From Desulfobacterales bacterium (GTDB lineage Bacteria > Desulfobacterota > Desulfobacteria > Desulfobacterales > JAFDCJ01): a stretch of 9,849 nucleotides of DNA. Positions within the stretch are counted from its first letter, which is position 1. Every line of letters starts with the position of its first letter. A program made the position numbers and the translations under genes. The notes under the pieces are model-generated. The model did no database searches. It saw nothing but the letters and a program-made list of their open reading frames with translations, and was not told the DNA's origin. The DNA lies in NCBI GenBank assembly GCA_020345785.1, contig CP070771.1:5791743-5801591 (forward strand), written 5' to 3'. Shown one piece after another: positions 1 through 6,186 of this stretch.

Positions 1-1
1 T

Positions 2-196
2 TGTCACGGCCGGATTATGAAAAACGTTGTCGGCCACGAAAACATGATCCAATTCGATGCCCTTCCTATGTATAATAAAGACAATAAATACTCCGACACA
101 ATGCTTGTCGACGAGATCCCGGAAGCTGAAAGAAAAGATTTAGCTCGGCAGGTGGCTGACAAAATTCTGGCTAATTTAAAAGACAGCTTCTTATGA
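2..196 (+). CDS. 3' end of an unidentified protein (partial)
   Basis: An open frame runs in from the left edge and ends at TGA 194-196, giving 64 codons without a start in the window. The residues form a charged, soluble C-terminus: after a Cys-His pair at the edge come IQFDALPMYNK and then a likely amphipathic helix (ARQVADKILANLKDSFL). I do not recognise the family. There are no membrane segments and no metal-binding motif beyond the edge Cys-His. The next gene has its own promoter 45 bp downstream, so this gene probably belongs to a different transcription unit. That it is coding rests only on the open frame and its protein-like composition. Confidence 0.5.
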   Translation, partial: CHGRIMKNVVGHENMIQFDALPMYNKDNKYSDTMLVDEIPEAERKDLARQVADKILANLKDSFL

Positions 197-240
197 ACAA
201 CTCATAAAAACGATTAAATCCAATTTGGAAAAAAAAGGAT

Positions 241-269
241 TTGACAAAGAACAAGACCTTTTATATTCT
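241..269 (+). promoter_or_regulatory. Sigma70-type promoter of the first arsR
   Basis: A perfect TTGACA -35 box (241-246) is followed by 17 bp and a -10-like TATTCT (264-269); TATATT at 262-267 overlaps it with a shorter spacer. The site lies 25 bp before the arsR start codon and directly upstream of an operator-like dyad, as expected of a self-repressed arsR promoter. No transcript data are available. Confidence 0.6.
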
Positions 270-271
270 AT

Positions 272-291
272 TTTAACGATATATGAGGTTA
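272..291 (+). promoter_or_regulatory. Operator-like dyad before arsR, copy 1
   Basis: The 13-mer TTTAACGATATAT (272-284) occurs again, exactly and inverted, at 653-665 on the other side of the arsR gene. It also sits in an imperfect dyad, TAAC (274-277) and GTTA (288-291) around an ATAT centre. It lies between the -10 box and the start codon and covers the ribosome binding site, where a bound ArsR dimer would block transcription. Assignment as the ArsR site is inference. Confidence 0.45.
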
Positions 292-293
292 TT

Positions 294-638
294 ATGAAAA
301 CATTTGTGAAAGTCATGAAAGCGTTGTCTGATCCAAATCGGGTCAAAATTATCAAGCTGCTCCAGCAAAAATTTATGTGCGTTTGTGAGCTTCAGACGGC
401 ATTAAAGTTGGCTCAGCCAACGGTATCCAAGCACCTGAAAATACTCGAAGAGGCCGGGTTGGTTGACTATAAAAAAGAGGGCTTGTGGGTAAATTATTTC
501 CTTGCAAACGGCAAGAGCAGCCCCTACGCAGCCAGTTTGCTTGGAAACCTTCAACACTGGTTAAACGAAGATTCTGAAATCGCAGAATTGATGAAAAAAG
601 CACCTTTTATAAACCGGGTCGATATCTGTCGGGGTTAA
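294..638 (+). CDS. arsR: ArsR-family metalloid-responsive repressor
   Basis: This 114-residue winged-helix protein has the size and layout of ArsR/SmtB repressors. The As(III)/Sb(III)-sensing motif MCVCEL (residues 28-33, Cys29 and Cys31) lies just before the recognition helix region, which includes QPTVSKHLKILEEAGLV (41-57). The wing follows around KKEGLWVNYFLANG. In this family arsenite binding to the paired cysteines releases the dimer from its operator. The ATG at 294 is chosen because GAGG (285-288) lies 5 bp upstream; a TTG at 227 frame-extends the protein by 23 residues but lies upstream of the promoter and has no ribosome site. An extra Cys112 near the C-terminus could add a ligand. 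It probably controls itself and the downstream permease/thioredoxin genes. Confidence 0.9.
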   Translation: MKTFVKVMKALSDPNRVKIIKLLQQKFMCVCELQTALKLAQPTVSKHLKILEEAGLVDYKKEGLWVNYFLANGKSSPYAASLLGNLQHWLNEDSEIAELMKKAPFINRVDICRG

Positions 639-651
639 TTTTTTTTGTCTT

Positions 652-684
652 TATATATCGTTAAATTCGCATATAGCGTTTTAA
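652..684 (+). promoter_or_regulatory. Operator-like repeats between arsR and the permease gene
   Basis: Two related boxes, TATATATCGTT (652-662) and CATATAGCGTT (670-680), lie in direct orientation 18 bp apart. The first is an exact inverted copy of the site upstream of arsR. The second is part of an imperfect inverted repeat with arms TTAAATTCGC (661-670) and GCGTTTTAA (676-684) around ATATA. The G+C arms around an ATAT core recall the perfect palindrome before the second arsR. This suggests the permease genes have a second, ArsR-controlled promoter. A T-run at 639-646 just after the arsR stop could weaken read-through, but I see no convincing hairpin before it. Confidence 0.45.
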
Positions 685-738
685 TATCTGAATTTTATAG
701 ATTCAGCATGGGTCATAATAGCGAAGGGAAATTCAAAG

Positions 739-2127
739 ATGAGTGAACTCGCTACAGTTACTGAACATAGCGCCGGCATGGAACAGTCCTCTATGGTTGA
801 AAAGGTTGACACACAACCCAGCTCAATCCATTGGAAAGCCATATGGAAGCCTTTAAGCCTCATCATCGGGGTTTTTCTTATATTTTTCTGGTTGCCGATT
901 GACAGCAGCCGGTTTACGGGAGCGGTGATCGAGTCATTGGCATTAGCCAAGTGGTATGCCCAGGAGCACGTGCTGCTGTGCCTGGTGCCGGCATTTTTTA
1001 TCGCCGGTGCCATCTCGGTGTTCGTGTCTCAGGCAGCCGTGATGAAATATCTGGGCGCAGGGGCCAAAAAAATCCTTTCCTACGGAGTAGCCTCCGTTTC
1101 CGGTACCATTTTAGCAGTTTGTTCCTGCACGGTATTACCATTGTTTGCGGGTATCTGGAAGCGCGGCGCAGGTCTGGGCCCGGCGATTGCGTTTCTTTAT
1201 TCCGGGCCGGCAATCAATGTGCTCGCGATTGTGCTCACCGCCCGAATTCTCGGTCCCGAAATCGGCCTGGCCAGGGCTGTGGGGGCTGTTATGTTCAGCG
1301 TCGTCATCGGGCTGATCATGCACCTGATGTTTCACAAAGAAGAACAGTCCAAGGCAGAAGCAGCCCTGCACATGCCCGAGCAGGAAGTGGAGCGCCCCTT
1401 GGGGCAGAATGTAGTTTATTTTGCCGTCATGGTGGGCATCCTGGTGTCTGCGACCTGGGGGCAGCCGGCTGAACCGACCGGACTTTGGCATGCGATTTAC
1501 AGCGTCAAATGGTTAATGACCGGATTTTTTGCGATTGTCCTTGGGATACTGTTGGTAAAGTGGTTTCGCGTAAAGGCTTATAAGGTGGCCCTGGCTGCCG
1601 CTGCCGTTTTGGTCTTGGCAACTATTTTCCCCCACGAGCCGCTGGTTGCTTTCTCGGCCGGTATCATTGCCCTGGTGGTCCTGACCACCACTACCCGGGG
1701 AGAAACCGAGAGCTGGTTTATGTCCAGCTGGGATTTTGCCAAGCAGATCATGCCGCTCTTGTTTGCCGGCGTACTGGTAGCCGGGTTGCTGCTGGGACGT
1801 CCCGGTTCCGAAGGGCTTATACCTTCGCAATGGATTAGCGGGCTGGTGGGGGGCAACTCACTGTGGGCCAACCTGTTTGCCTCGGTGGTGGGCGCTTTTA
1901 TGTATTTCGCCACCCTGACCGAAGTGCCGATTTTGCAGGGGTTGCTCGGAGCCGGCATGGGCAAAGGGCCGGCATTGGCATTGTTATTGGCAGGCCCGGC
2001 GCTGAGCCTGCCCAACATGTTGGTCATCCGCAGCGTCATGGGAACAAAGAAAACGGTCGCCTTTGTCAGCCTGGTGGTGGTGATGGCCACCATCAGCGGG
2101 ATGATCTTCGGTCATTTTTTCGCCTAA
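739..2127 (+). CDS. ArsP/DUF318-type (YraQ-like) membrane permease
   Basis: This 462-residue polytopic protein has a soluble N-terminus of about 35 residues and then roughly ten hydrophobic segments. It shows the internally duplicated pattern of the ArsP_1 (DUF318) permease family. The first half carries CSCTVLPLFAGIWKRGAG (128-145) and GPAIN (156-160); the second half carries TEVPILQGLLGAGMGKGP (394-411) and GPALSLPN (419-426). Family members with known roles export trivalent organoarsenicals (ArsP) or other metal or thiol-reactive solutes; the substrate here cannot be read from sequence. The CSC pair in a membrane-associated segment is a likely soft-metal site. GAAGGG (722-727) lies about 11 bp before the ATG. 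A position behind an ArsR and ahead of two thioredoxins supports arsenical or thiol-reactive-metal export. Confidence 0.82.
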   Translation: MSELATVTEHSAGMEQSSMVEKVDTQPSSIHWKAIWKPLSLIIGVFLIFFWLPIDSSRFTGAVIESLALAKWYAQEHVLLCLVPAFFIAGAISVFVSQAAVMKYLGAGAKKILSYGVASVSGTILAVCSCTVLPLFAGIWKRGAGLGPAIAFLYSGPAINVLAIVLTARILGPEIGLARAVGAVMFSVVIGLIMHLMFHKEEQSKAEAALHMPEQEVERPLGQNVVYFAVMVGILVSATWGQPAEPTGLWHAIYSVKWLMTGFFAIVLGILLVKWFRVKAYKVALAAAAVLVLATIFPHEPLVAFSAGIIALVVLTTTTRGETESWFMSSWDFAKQIMPLLFAGVLVAGLLLGRPGSEGLIPSQWISGLVGGNSLWANLFASVVGAFMYFATLTEVPILQGLLGAGMGKGPALALLLAGPALSLPNMLVIRSVMGTKKTVAFVSLVVVMATISGMIFGHFFA

Positions 2128-2148
2128 TAAATGGAGAAGGAAAAACAC

Positions 2149-2661
2149 ATGTCCTCGGATGAAATCACTCGCATAAAAGTCGGAGGGGACCGGATCGGTA
2201 TCGTCGGACTTAAATCCATTCTCTCAGAGGTGGCCGAAGCGTCCGCCGTCCAAACCGATGAAGAAATTCGTTCCGAACTGTTCAAGCGGCTCCACAAGCG
2301 CAACTATATTCCCGAATCGTCGAAAGAGGAATATAGCAAGGCTTTCTTAAGAGAGTTCAAAAAATTTACCGGCCGTCCGACTGAGAACACCGGCCCGGAA
2401 GGGCTGGAAATCAAGGTATTGGGCCCCGGCTGTGCGCGCTGCAATCAACTTGAGCAGGATTTGATGGCCGTCATGGCGGAAATGAACCTGCCCGCCGATA
2501 TCGAACACGTTACCGATGCGCTTGAGATCAGCAGCTACGGCGTGATGGGCACCCCGGCACTGATTGTCAATGGAGAGGTCAAAGCGGTAGGTTCAGTACC
2601 GCCCAAAATTAAACTAAAGAGATGGCTGCAGGAGGCAGCCAGAAAGATTCCCAATAAATAA
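2149..2661 (+). CDS. Thioredoxin-fold protein with unknown N-terminal domain
   Basis: This 170-residue protein has two parts. Residues 1-75 form an unfamiliar charged, helical segment (key stretch KRLHKRNYIPESSKEEYSKA, 47-66). Residues 86-165 form a mini-thioredoxin of the MTH895/redox-active disulfide type: strand IKVLGPGC, active site CARC (95-98) and the cis-proline loop GTPAL (134-138). The start at 2149 is preferred because GGAGAAGG (2133-2140) precedes it by 8 bp; an in-frame ATG at 2131 would overlap that site. The start lies 21 bp after the permease stop, so the two are probably co-translated. A role in reducing the permease's substrate or its CSC pair is plausible but inferred. The next gene encodes a stand-alone relative of its C-terminal half. 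Confidence 0.8.
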   Translation: MSSDEITRIKVGGDRIGIVGLKSILSEVAEASAVQTDEEIRSELFKRLHKRNYIPESSKEEYSKAFLREFKKFTGRPTENTGPEGLEIKVLGPGCARCNQLEQDLMAVMAEMNLPADIEHVTDALEISSYGVMGTPALIVNGEVKAVGSVPPKIKLKRWLQEAARKIPNK

Positions 2662-2695
2662 AACTGTCACATGGTTTAAATGGAGGTATTTGAAT

Positions 2696-2929
2696 ATGGA
2701 TATTAAAGTGCTCGGACCCGGCTGCGTGAAATGCCAGCAAACGGAAAAAGTCGTAAAAGAAGCGGTGGCGGAAGCGGGCGTGGATGCTACCGTCGGACAT
2801 GTGACCGACACGATGGAAATCGCCGGCTACGGCGTGTTCGGCACACCGGCGGTGGTGGTGGACGGCGAGGTCAAAAGCGTGGGCAAGATTCCGAAAAAAG
2901 AGGATGTCATTGGTTGGATCAGTAACTAA
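2696..2929 (+). CDS. MTH895-type mini-thioredoxin
   Basis: This 77-residue protein is a complete short thioredoxin fold without extensions. It has strand DIKVLGPGC, active site CVKC (10-13), the segment TDTMEIAGYGVFGTPAVVVD (37-56) with the cis-proline at 51, and a C-terminal helix. Proteins of this class act as small cytosolic dithiol-disulfide carriers in anaerobes. GGAGG (2682-2686) lies 9 bp before the ATG at 2696; a TTG at 2690 would be too close to it. The body is strongly similar to residues 86-165 of the preceding protein (shared LGPGC, GTPA, GEVK and VG motifs), so the pair looks like a tandem duplication. It is the last intact gene of the first arsR module. Confidence 0.88.
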   Translation: MDIKVLGPGCVKCQQTEKVVKEAVAEAGVDATVGHVTDTMEIAGYGVFGTPAVVVDGEVKSVGKIPKKEDVIGWISN

Positions 2930-2998
2930 CAGGTGAATTCTATAATAGCAATACCCAAAGTGTCATCTGCCTCTCCTCAACAATCTAAAATGTATTGA

Positions 2999-3280
2999 AA
3001 AGGTTTCAGGTGTCAGCCTAGCCGCTGGCGTTACGGCTGCCAGTTTGATCATAAAATAAACATTGAACCCAGTTACGCGGGCGCGCCCAAACCAAAGCTG
3101 ATCGAAATTCTGAAACTATTGCCGAAGACCAATTGCAAGGAATGCGGCGAGCCCACCTGCATGGTGTTTGCCGCCCGCATGACCGAGGGAGTAAAGGAGC
3201 CGGCGGACTGTCCGCCAATGGATGCCGGAAAAAAGCAGCAGCTCGAAGAATACATGAGCCGATTCAAATTTGACATTTAA
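2999..3280 (+). pseudogene. Remnant of a 4Fe-4S (PF04060-type) domain protein
   Basis: The frame ending at TAA 3278-3280 encodes a clear CODH/ACS- or RnfB-type 4Fe-4S domain: KLIEILKLLPKTNC, then CKECGEPTC, then a fourth Cys in ADCPPM. It has no ATG, GTG or TTG before the domain and no ribosome binding site. Upstream the frame is closed by TGA 2996-2998, two codons after an ATG at 2990. A second frame (ending TAA 3057-3059) reads EKVSGVSLAAGVTAA and would join the domain frame by a -1 slip on A-AAA at 3053-3056. As I recall them, proteins with this domain in sulfate reducers have a longer N-terminal part that is missing here. I favour a truncated or frameshifted remnant; recoding is possible. 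The rest of 2930-3298 holds nothing else I can support. Confidence 0.6.
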
Positions 3281-3298
3281 GAATAGGGAGGCAACGCG

Positions 3299-3664
3299 AT
3301 GCGCGCCTTCAATCCCGGTCCTTTTGAAGTTCTCGGAATTGCGCCAGATGCGACCCAACGAGAGGTGAAACAGGCCTATCGTGGACTGGCGATGAAATTT
3401 CATCCCGATCACAACCCCGGTAAACCAGAAGCCGCAGAGCGCTTCAAACAAATCCAGCAGGCTTATGAAACCCTGACCGGCCGCAGAAAAGACAGTAGGA
3501 TAACACCAACTAACTTTTACCACAGAAGCCCCCCGCCGTCCTTTTTTAAAAACGAGCACCCGTTTTTTAGCTTTTATTGGGCAATGAGGGCCCATGGCGA
3601 CCGGATAATGAAAAACATGCAATCTAATTGCTCGGATGATCAAAATAAAAACAATGATAGGTAA
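3299..3664 (+). CDS. Small J-domain (DnaJ-like) protein
   Basis: The first 60 or so residues of this 121-residue protein form a canonical J domain: FEVLGIAPDATQREVKQAYR (9-28), the catalytic HPD at 35-37 and FKQIQQAYETL in the last helix. J domains stimulate ATP hydrolysis by Hsp70/DnaK. The remaining 60 residues are low in predicted structure, rich in Phe, Pro, Asn and Asp, and contain neither a zinc-finger domain nor a substrate-binding domain, so this is not full DnaJ. A strong GGGAGG (3285-3290) lies 8 bp before the ATG. It ends 19 bp before the TSUP permease gene. Its client is unknown; by position it might serve the neighbouring Fe-S or redox proteins. Confidence 0.85.
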   Translation: MRAFNPGPFEVLGIAPDATQREVKQAYRGLAMKFHPDHNPGKPEAAERFKQIQQAYETLTGRRKDSRITPTNFYHRSPPPSFFKNEHPFFSFYWAMRAHGDRIMKNMQSNCSDDQNKNNDR

Positions 3665-3683
3665 TGCTTGAGATAGGTGTGCG

Positions 3684-4586
3684 ATGTTTTTTCCGGTATC
3701 CGGTATCGAAGTCAATCCTCTCGTCCCTTTTTCGGTGGCTTTTGCTGTGTCGTTTTTTACTTCGATGGGCGGCGTCAGCGGCGCCTTTTTGCTGCTGCCG
3801 TTTCAGGTGAGCGTTCTGGGTTACACCACCCCGTCGGTCAGCGCCACCAACCAAGTATTCAACATCGCGGCGATTCCCAGCGGTGTGTACCGCTATATAA
3901 AAGAAGGGCGCATGCTCTGGCCGCTGACACGGGCCGTGATCATTGGCACGCTGCCTGGTGTCTTTATCGGCGCCTGGATCAGGATAAGGTATTTGCCCGA
4001 TCCCACAAATTTTAAATTTTTCGCCGGCCTGATGCTGGGATACATCGGCTGGCGGCTGCTGCTGGATATCCTTAAAAACCGACACAAGCCAAAACCCCAA
4101 AACACACCGAGCAACTCAGGCCGACCCCATGAGGTATACGTAAGGGCTGCTGCGCTGCGACGGGTTGAATTTGAATACAACGGCGAGCTGTTTGGATTCT
4201 CACCGTCATGGGTTTATCTGATCTGCTTTTTAGTGGGCATTGCCGGCGGAATTTACGGAATCGGCGGCGGGTCGATCGTGGCACCTTTTTTTGTGGCCAT
4301 CATCGGTTTGCCCGTTTACACCGTGGCCGGTGCCGCCCTGATGGGAACCTTCATCACATCCGCAGCCGGTGTGGCCTTTTACCACTTGCTCGCAGTGTTG
4401 CATCCGGAGATGCAAATCGCACCGGACTGGCTGTTGGGAGTTTTATTCGGTTTGGGAGGATTATTGGGAATGTATGTCGGTGCCAGGACCCAAAAATACG
4501 TTCCGGCCCGGGTTATCAAGGGCATCCTGTGTTTGTGCGTTCTGTTTGTAGCCGGCAAATATATAATCGGCTTTTTCAAAATATGA
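3684..4586 (+). CDS. TSUP (TauE/SafE-like) membrane permease
   Basis: This 300-residue membrane protein has about eight hydrophobic segments in two halves, each with the glycine-rich signature of the TSUP family: SMGGVSGAFLLLP (27-39) and GIAGGIYGIGGGSIVAPF (185-202). A hydrophilic loop at about 131-172 separates the halves. TSUP proteins move sulfite, sulfonates, thiosulfate or other sulfur oxyanions; the substrate here is unassigned. The loop is unusually long and Lys/Pro/Asn-rich at first (NRHKPKPQNTPSNSGRP). The ATG at 3684 follows the J-domain stop by 19 bp with only a weak AGGTG upstream. One of the few genes here ending in TGA, it closes the stretch before the second ArsR promoter. Sulfur transport next to arsenic genes may relate to thioarsenate or persulfide handling, which is speculative. 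Confidence 0.85.
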   Translation: MFFPVSGIEVNPLVPFSVAFAVSFFTSMGGVSGAFLLLPFQVSVLGYTTPSVSATNQVFNIAAIPSGVYRYIKEGRMLWPLTRAVIIGTLPGVFIGAWIRIRYLPDPTNFKFFAGLMLGYIGWRLLLDILKNRHKPKPQNTPSNSGRPHEVYVRAAALRRVEFEYNGELFGFSPSWVYLICFLVGIAGGIYGIGGGSIVAPFFVAIIGLPVYTVAGAALMGTFITSAAGVAFYHLLAVLHPEMQIAPDWLLGVLFGLGGLLGMYVGARTQKYVPARVIKGILCLCVLFVAGKYIIGFFKI

Positions 4587-4682
4587 GCCAATAAGACAGG
4601 ATAGAATGCTGATTTCGGACTGAATCTGCTCAACAACTAGATAACGAACGGCCGAGTAAGAAGAATATCGAACATAATTTGC

Positions 4683-4711
4683 TTGACACCCGGTAGGTTG
4701 AATTCTCTATT
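4683..4711 (+). promoter_or_regulatory. Sigma70-type promoter of the second arsR
   Basis: TTGACA (4683-4688), 17 bp of spacer, then TCTATT (4706-4711) as a -10-like box. The -10 end runs into the left arm of the palindrome at 4708-4729, so a bound repressor would exclude RNA polymerase. The start codon of arsR is 29 bp further on. The 96 bp between the permease stop and this promoter hold nothing I can identify. Confidence 0.65.
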
Positions 4712-4729
4712 TCGCCATATGGCGAAATA
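4708..4729. promoter_or_regulatory. Perfect 22-bp palindromic operator for the second ArsR
   Basis: The left arm TATTTCGCCAT (4708-4718) and the right arm ATGGCGAAATA (4719-4729) are exact reverse complements with no spacer. It overlaps the -10 box and ends 2 bp before the AAGGTG ribosome site. ArsR/SmtB repressors bind AT-rich 12-2-12-like dyads in this position, so it is a strong candidate for autoregulation. No other perfect copy was noticed in the window. Confidence 0.8.
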
Positions 4730-4740
4730 TAAGGTGCGGC

Positions 4741-5124
4741 ATGTTTGAATTCTTAAATATTACCAAAGCCCTGGCGGAGGAAAACCGGCTCCGTATTTTG
4801 CTGGCATTGGACGGACGTGAGCTTTGTGTTTGTCAGATCATCGAACTGCTGGAGCTTGCGCCTTCCAGGGTTTCCAAGCATATGAATGTGCTCAGACAGG
4901 CTCGCCTGGTGAACGGACATAAGGACGGCCGCTGGATGTATTATCGGTTGGCAAACGGAGGTGCCCCCGCACAGGTGCAGGAAGCCATCACCTGGGTGAA
5001 AAAATCGCTTTTGAAAGACAAACGCATCTGCAGTGATGCCAAAAGAGTGAAAGAAATTCTCAAAATAGACCGGGAGGTGCTCTGTAACCGGCAGACGCGT
5101 TCCAGCGCAGGTCAAAACAGCTAA
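4741..5124 (+). CDS. arsR: ArsR-family arsenite-responsive repressor
   Basis: This 127-residue winged-helix protein carries the classic arsenite-sensing motif ELCVCQ (27-32, Cys29 and Cys31), a recognition region APSRVSKHMNVLRQARLV (40-57) and the wing KDGRWMYYRLANG (61-73). A C-terminal tail of about 40 residues has extra cysteines at 97 and 115 that could join As(III) binding. The AAGGTG at 4731-4736 sits 4 bp before the ATG. It shares the fold and CxC site with the first ArsR, but its operator is different, so the two modules are probably separately wired to related inducers. It lies immediately downstream of a perfect palindrome and 23 bp upstream of the exporter gene, the usual arsR-acr3 order. 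Confidence 0.93.
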   Translation: MFEFLNITKALAEENRLRILLALDGRELCVCQIIELLELAPSRVSKHMNVLRQARLVNGHKDGRWMYYRLANGGAPAQVQEAITWVKKSLLKDKRICSDAKRVKEILKIDREVLCNRQTRSSAGQNS

Positions 5125-5147
5125 TAATTGACAAGGAGCAAGAAGCG

Positions 5148-6178
5148 ATGGGCAATGAAGCAATTCAAAACAGTGACCGCAAAATGAACAGTGTACTGAA
5201 CGGTTTCTTTCTTTGTGGGTGATTTTGTGCATTGTCGCAGTTATCCTGCTCGGAAAAATCGCCCCGGGGGTCGCACAGTATCTAGACGGGTTGGCTATCT
5301 ATGTCAAGGGAGCGCCGGTGGTGTCTATCCCGATTGCCGTCTGCCTGTTTTTCATGATGTATCCCATTATGGTCAAAATCGATTTCGGCGAGGTCATCAA
5401 GGCCGGCAAAAGCCGCAAACCGGTGTTTTTGACCCTGTTTATCAACTGGGCAATCAAACCCTTTACCATGTATGGCATTGCACTGTTTTTTCTGGGTACG
5501 CTGTTTTATCATTTCATTGGGCCGGATGCCGTGGATCTCGTCAAGATGCCGTTTGGCCTGGACTTGCCGGTCGGTGCCACACACGGCGCCGGAACGGTGG
5601 TCCTGGTCGATGGTGTCAAGATGCTGCAGGTGCCTTTGTGGCGCAGCTATCTGGCCGGCTGCATTCTTTTGGGTATTACCCCCTGCACTGCCATGGTGCT
5701 GGTGTGGGGGTATCTGTCGCGCGGCAACGACGGACTGACCCTGGTGATGGTAGCCATCAATTCGCTGACTATGCTGTTGCTCTATGGTGTCTTGGGCGGA
5801 TTTCTGCTGGGCGTGGGGCGCCTGCCGGTGCCCTGGCAGGCGCTGCTGCTGTCCATTGGAATTTACGTCGCCTTGCCGCTCTTTATCCAGACCGTGCTGA
5901 TTTTCTGGCTGGGATATGCTCTGGCGCGGCTGCCGAAGCTGCGCTACATGGACACCGCGCCGGCAGCCATGATCGGCGCCTCCAATCACTTCGAAGTCGC
6001 CATCGCCACCGCCACGATGCTCTTCGGTTTGTCTTCCGGTGCCGCCCTGGCCACCGTGGTGGGAGTTTTGATCGAGGTACCGGTGATGCTGATGCTGGTT
6101 AAAATCTGCCTGAAAACCACCCATTGGTTTAAAACAGCAGAAGCAGGCATGGCAGCTCAGCAGCCGACGACCGGGTAA
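5148..6178 (+). CDS. acr3: ACR3-type arsenite efflux permease, 5' frame broken
   Basis: From 5213 to 6178 the frame encodes the body of an ACR3 (bile acid:Na+ symporter superfamily) arsenite exporter with about ten membrane segments. Typical blocks are [19 protein letters not shown], with the membrane Cys, and [15 protein letters not shown] and [13 protein letters not shown], with the conserved Glu; both are residues thought to be essential for arsenite transport. The best start is ATG 5148, with AAGGAG (5133-5138) 9 bp upstream, but its frame stops at TGA 5220 after 24 codons ([12 protein letters not shown]...). The exporter frame carries a family-like [10 protein letters not shown] immediately upstream of the TTG at 5213, so a -1 shift around 5204-5212, in TTTCTTTCTTT, restores a normal N-terminus. 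Alternatives are a sequencing or real 1-base deletion, a recoding event, or initiation at TTG 5213 without a ribosome site. The segment before the Cys block looks longer than I expect for ACR3. Confidence 0.85.
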
Positions 6179-6186
6179 CAATCAAA

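Noticed and set aside
611..650. Intrinsic terminator after the first arsR (T-run 639-646)
   Set aside because: The only stem before the T-run is a 4-bp AACC/GGTT pair with a long loop, too weak to call.
3116..3715. Minus-strand open frame across the Fe-S remnant and J-domain gene
   Set aside because: The + strand has an unmistakable HPD J domain and a CxxCGxxxC motif here; the antisense product has no family features.
5220..5285. TGA at 5220 in the acr3 leader frame as another selenocysteine codon
   Set aside because: The frame after it closes at TAG 5283-5285 and does not encode ACR3; the exporter lies in the -1 frame, so a frameshift is the better explanation.
5215..6102. Overlapping + strand open frame inside acr3
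   Set aside because: Arg/Gly/Ala-rich with no recognisable motif; it is the +2 shadow of the exporter gene.
5282..6181. Long open frame on the minus strand opposite acr3 (about 299 codons)
   Set aside because: Its composition is dominated by His, Gln and Gly, typical of an antisense shadow of a GC-rich membrane-protein gene, while the + strand shows clear ACR3 motifs.
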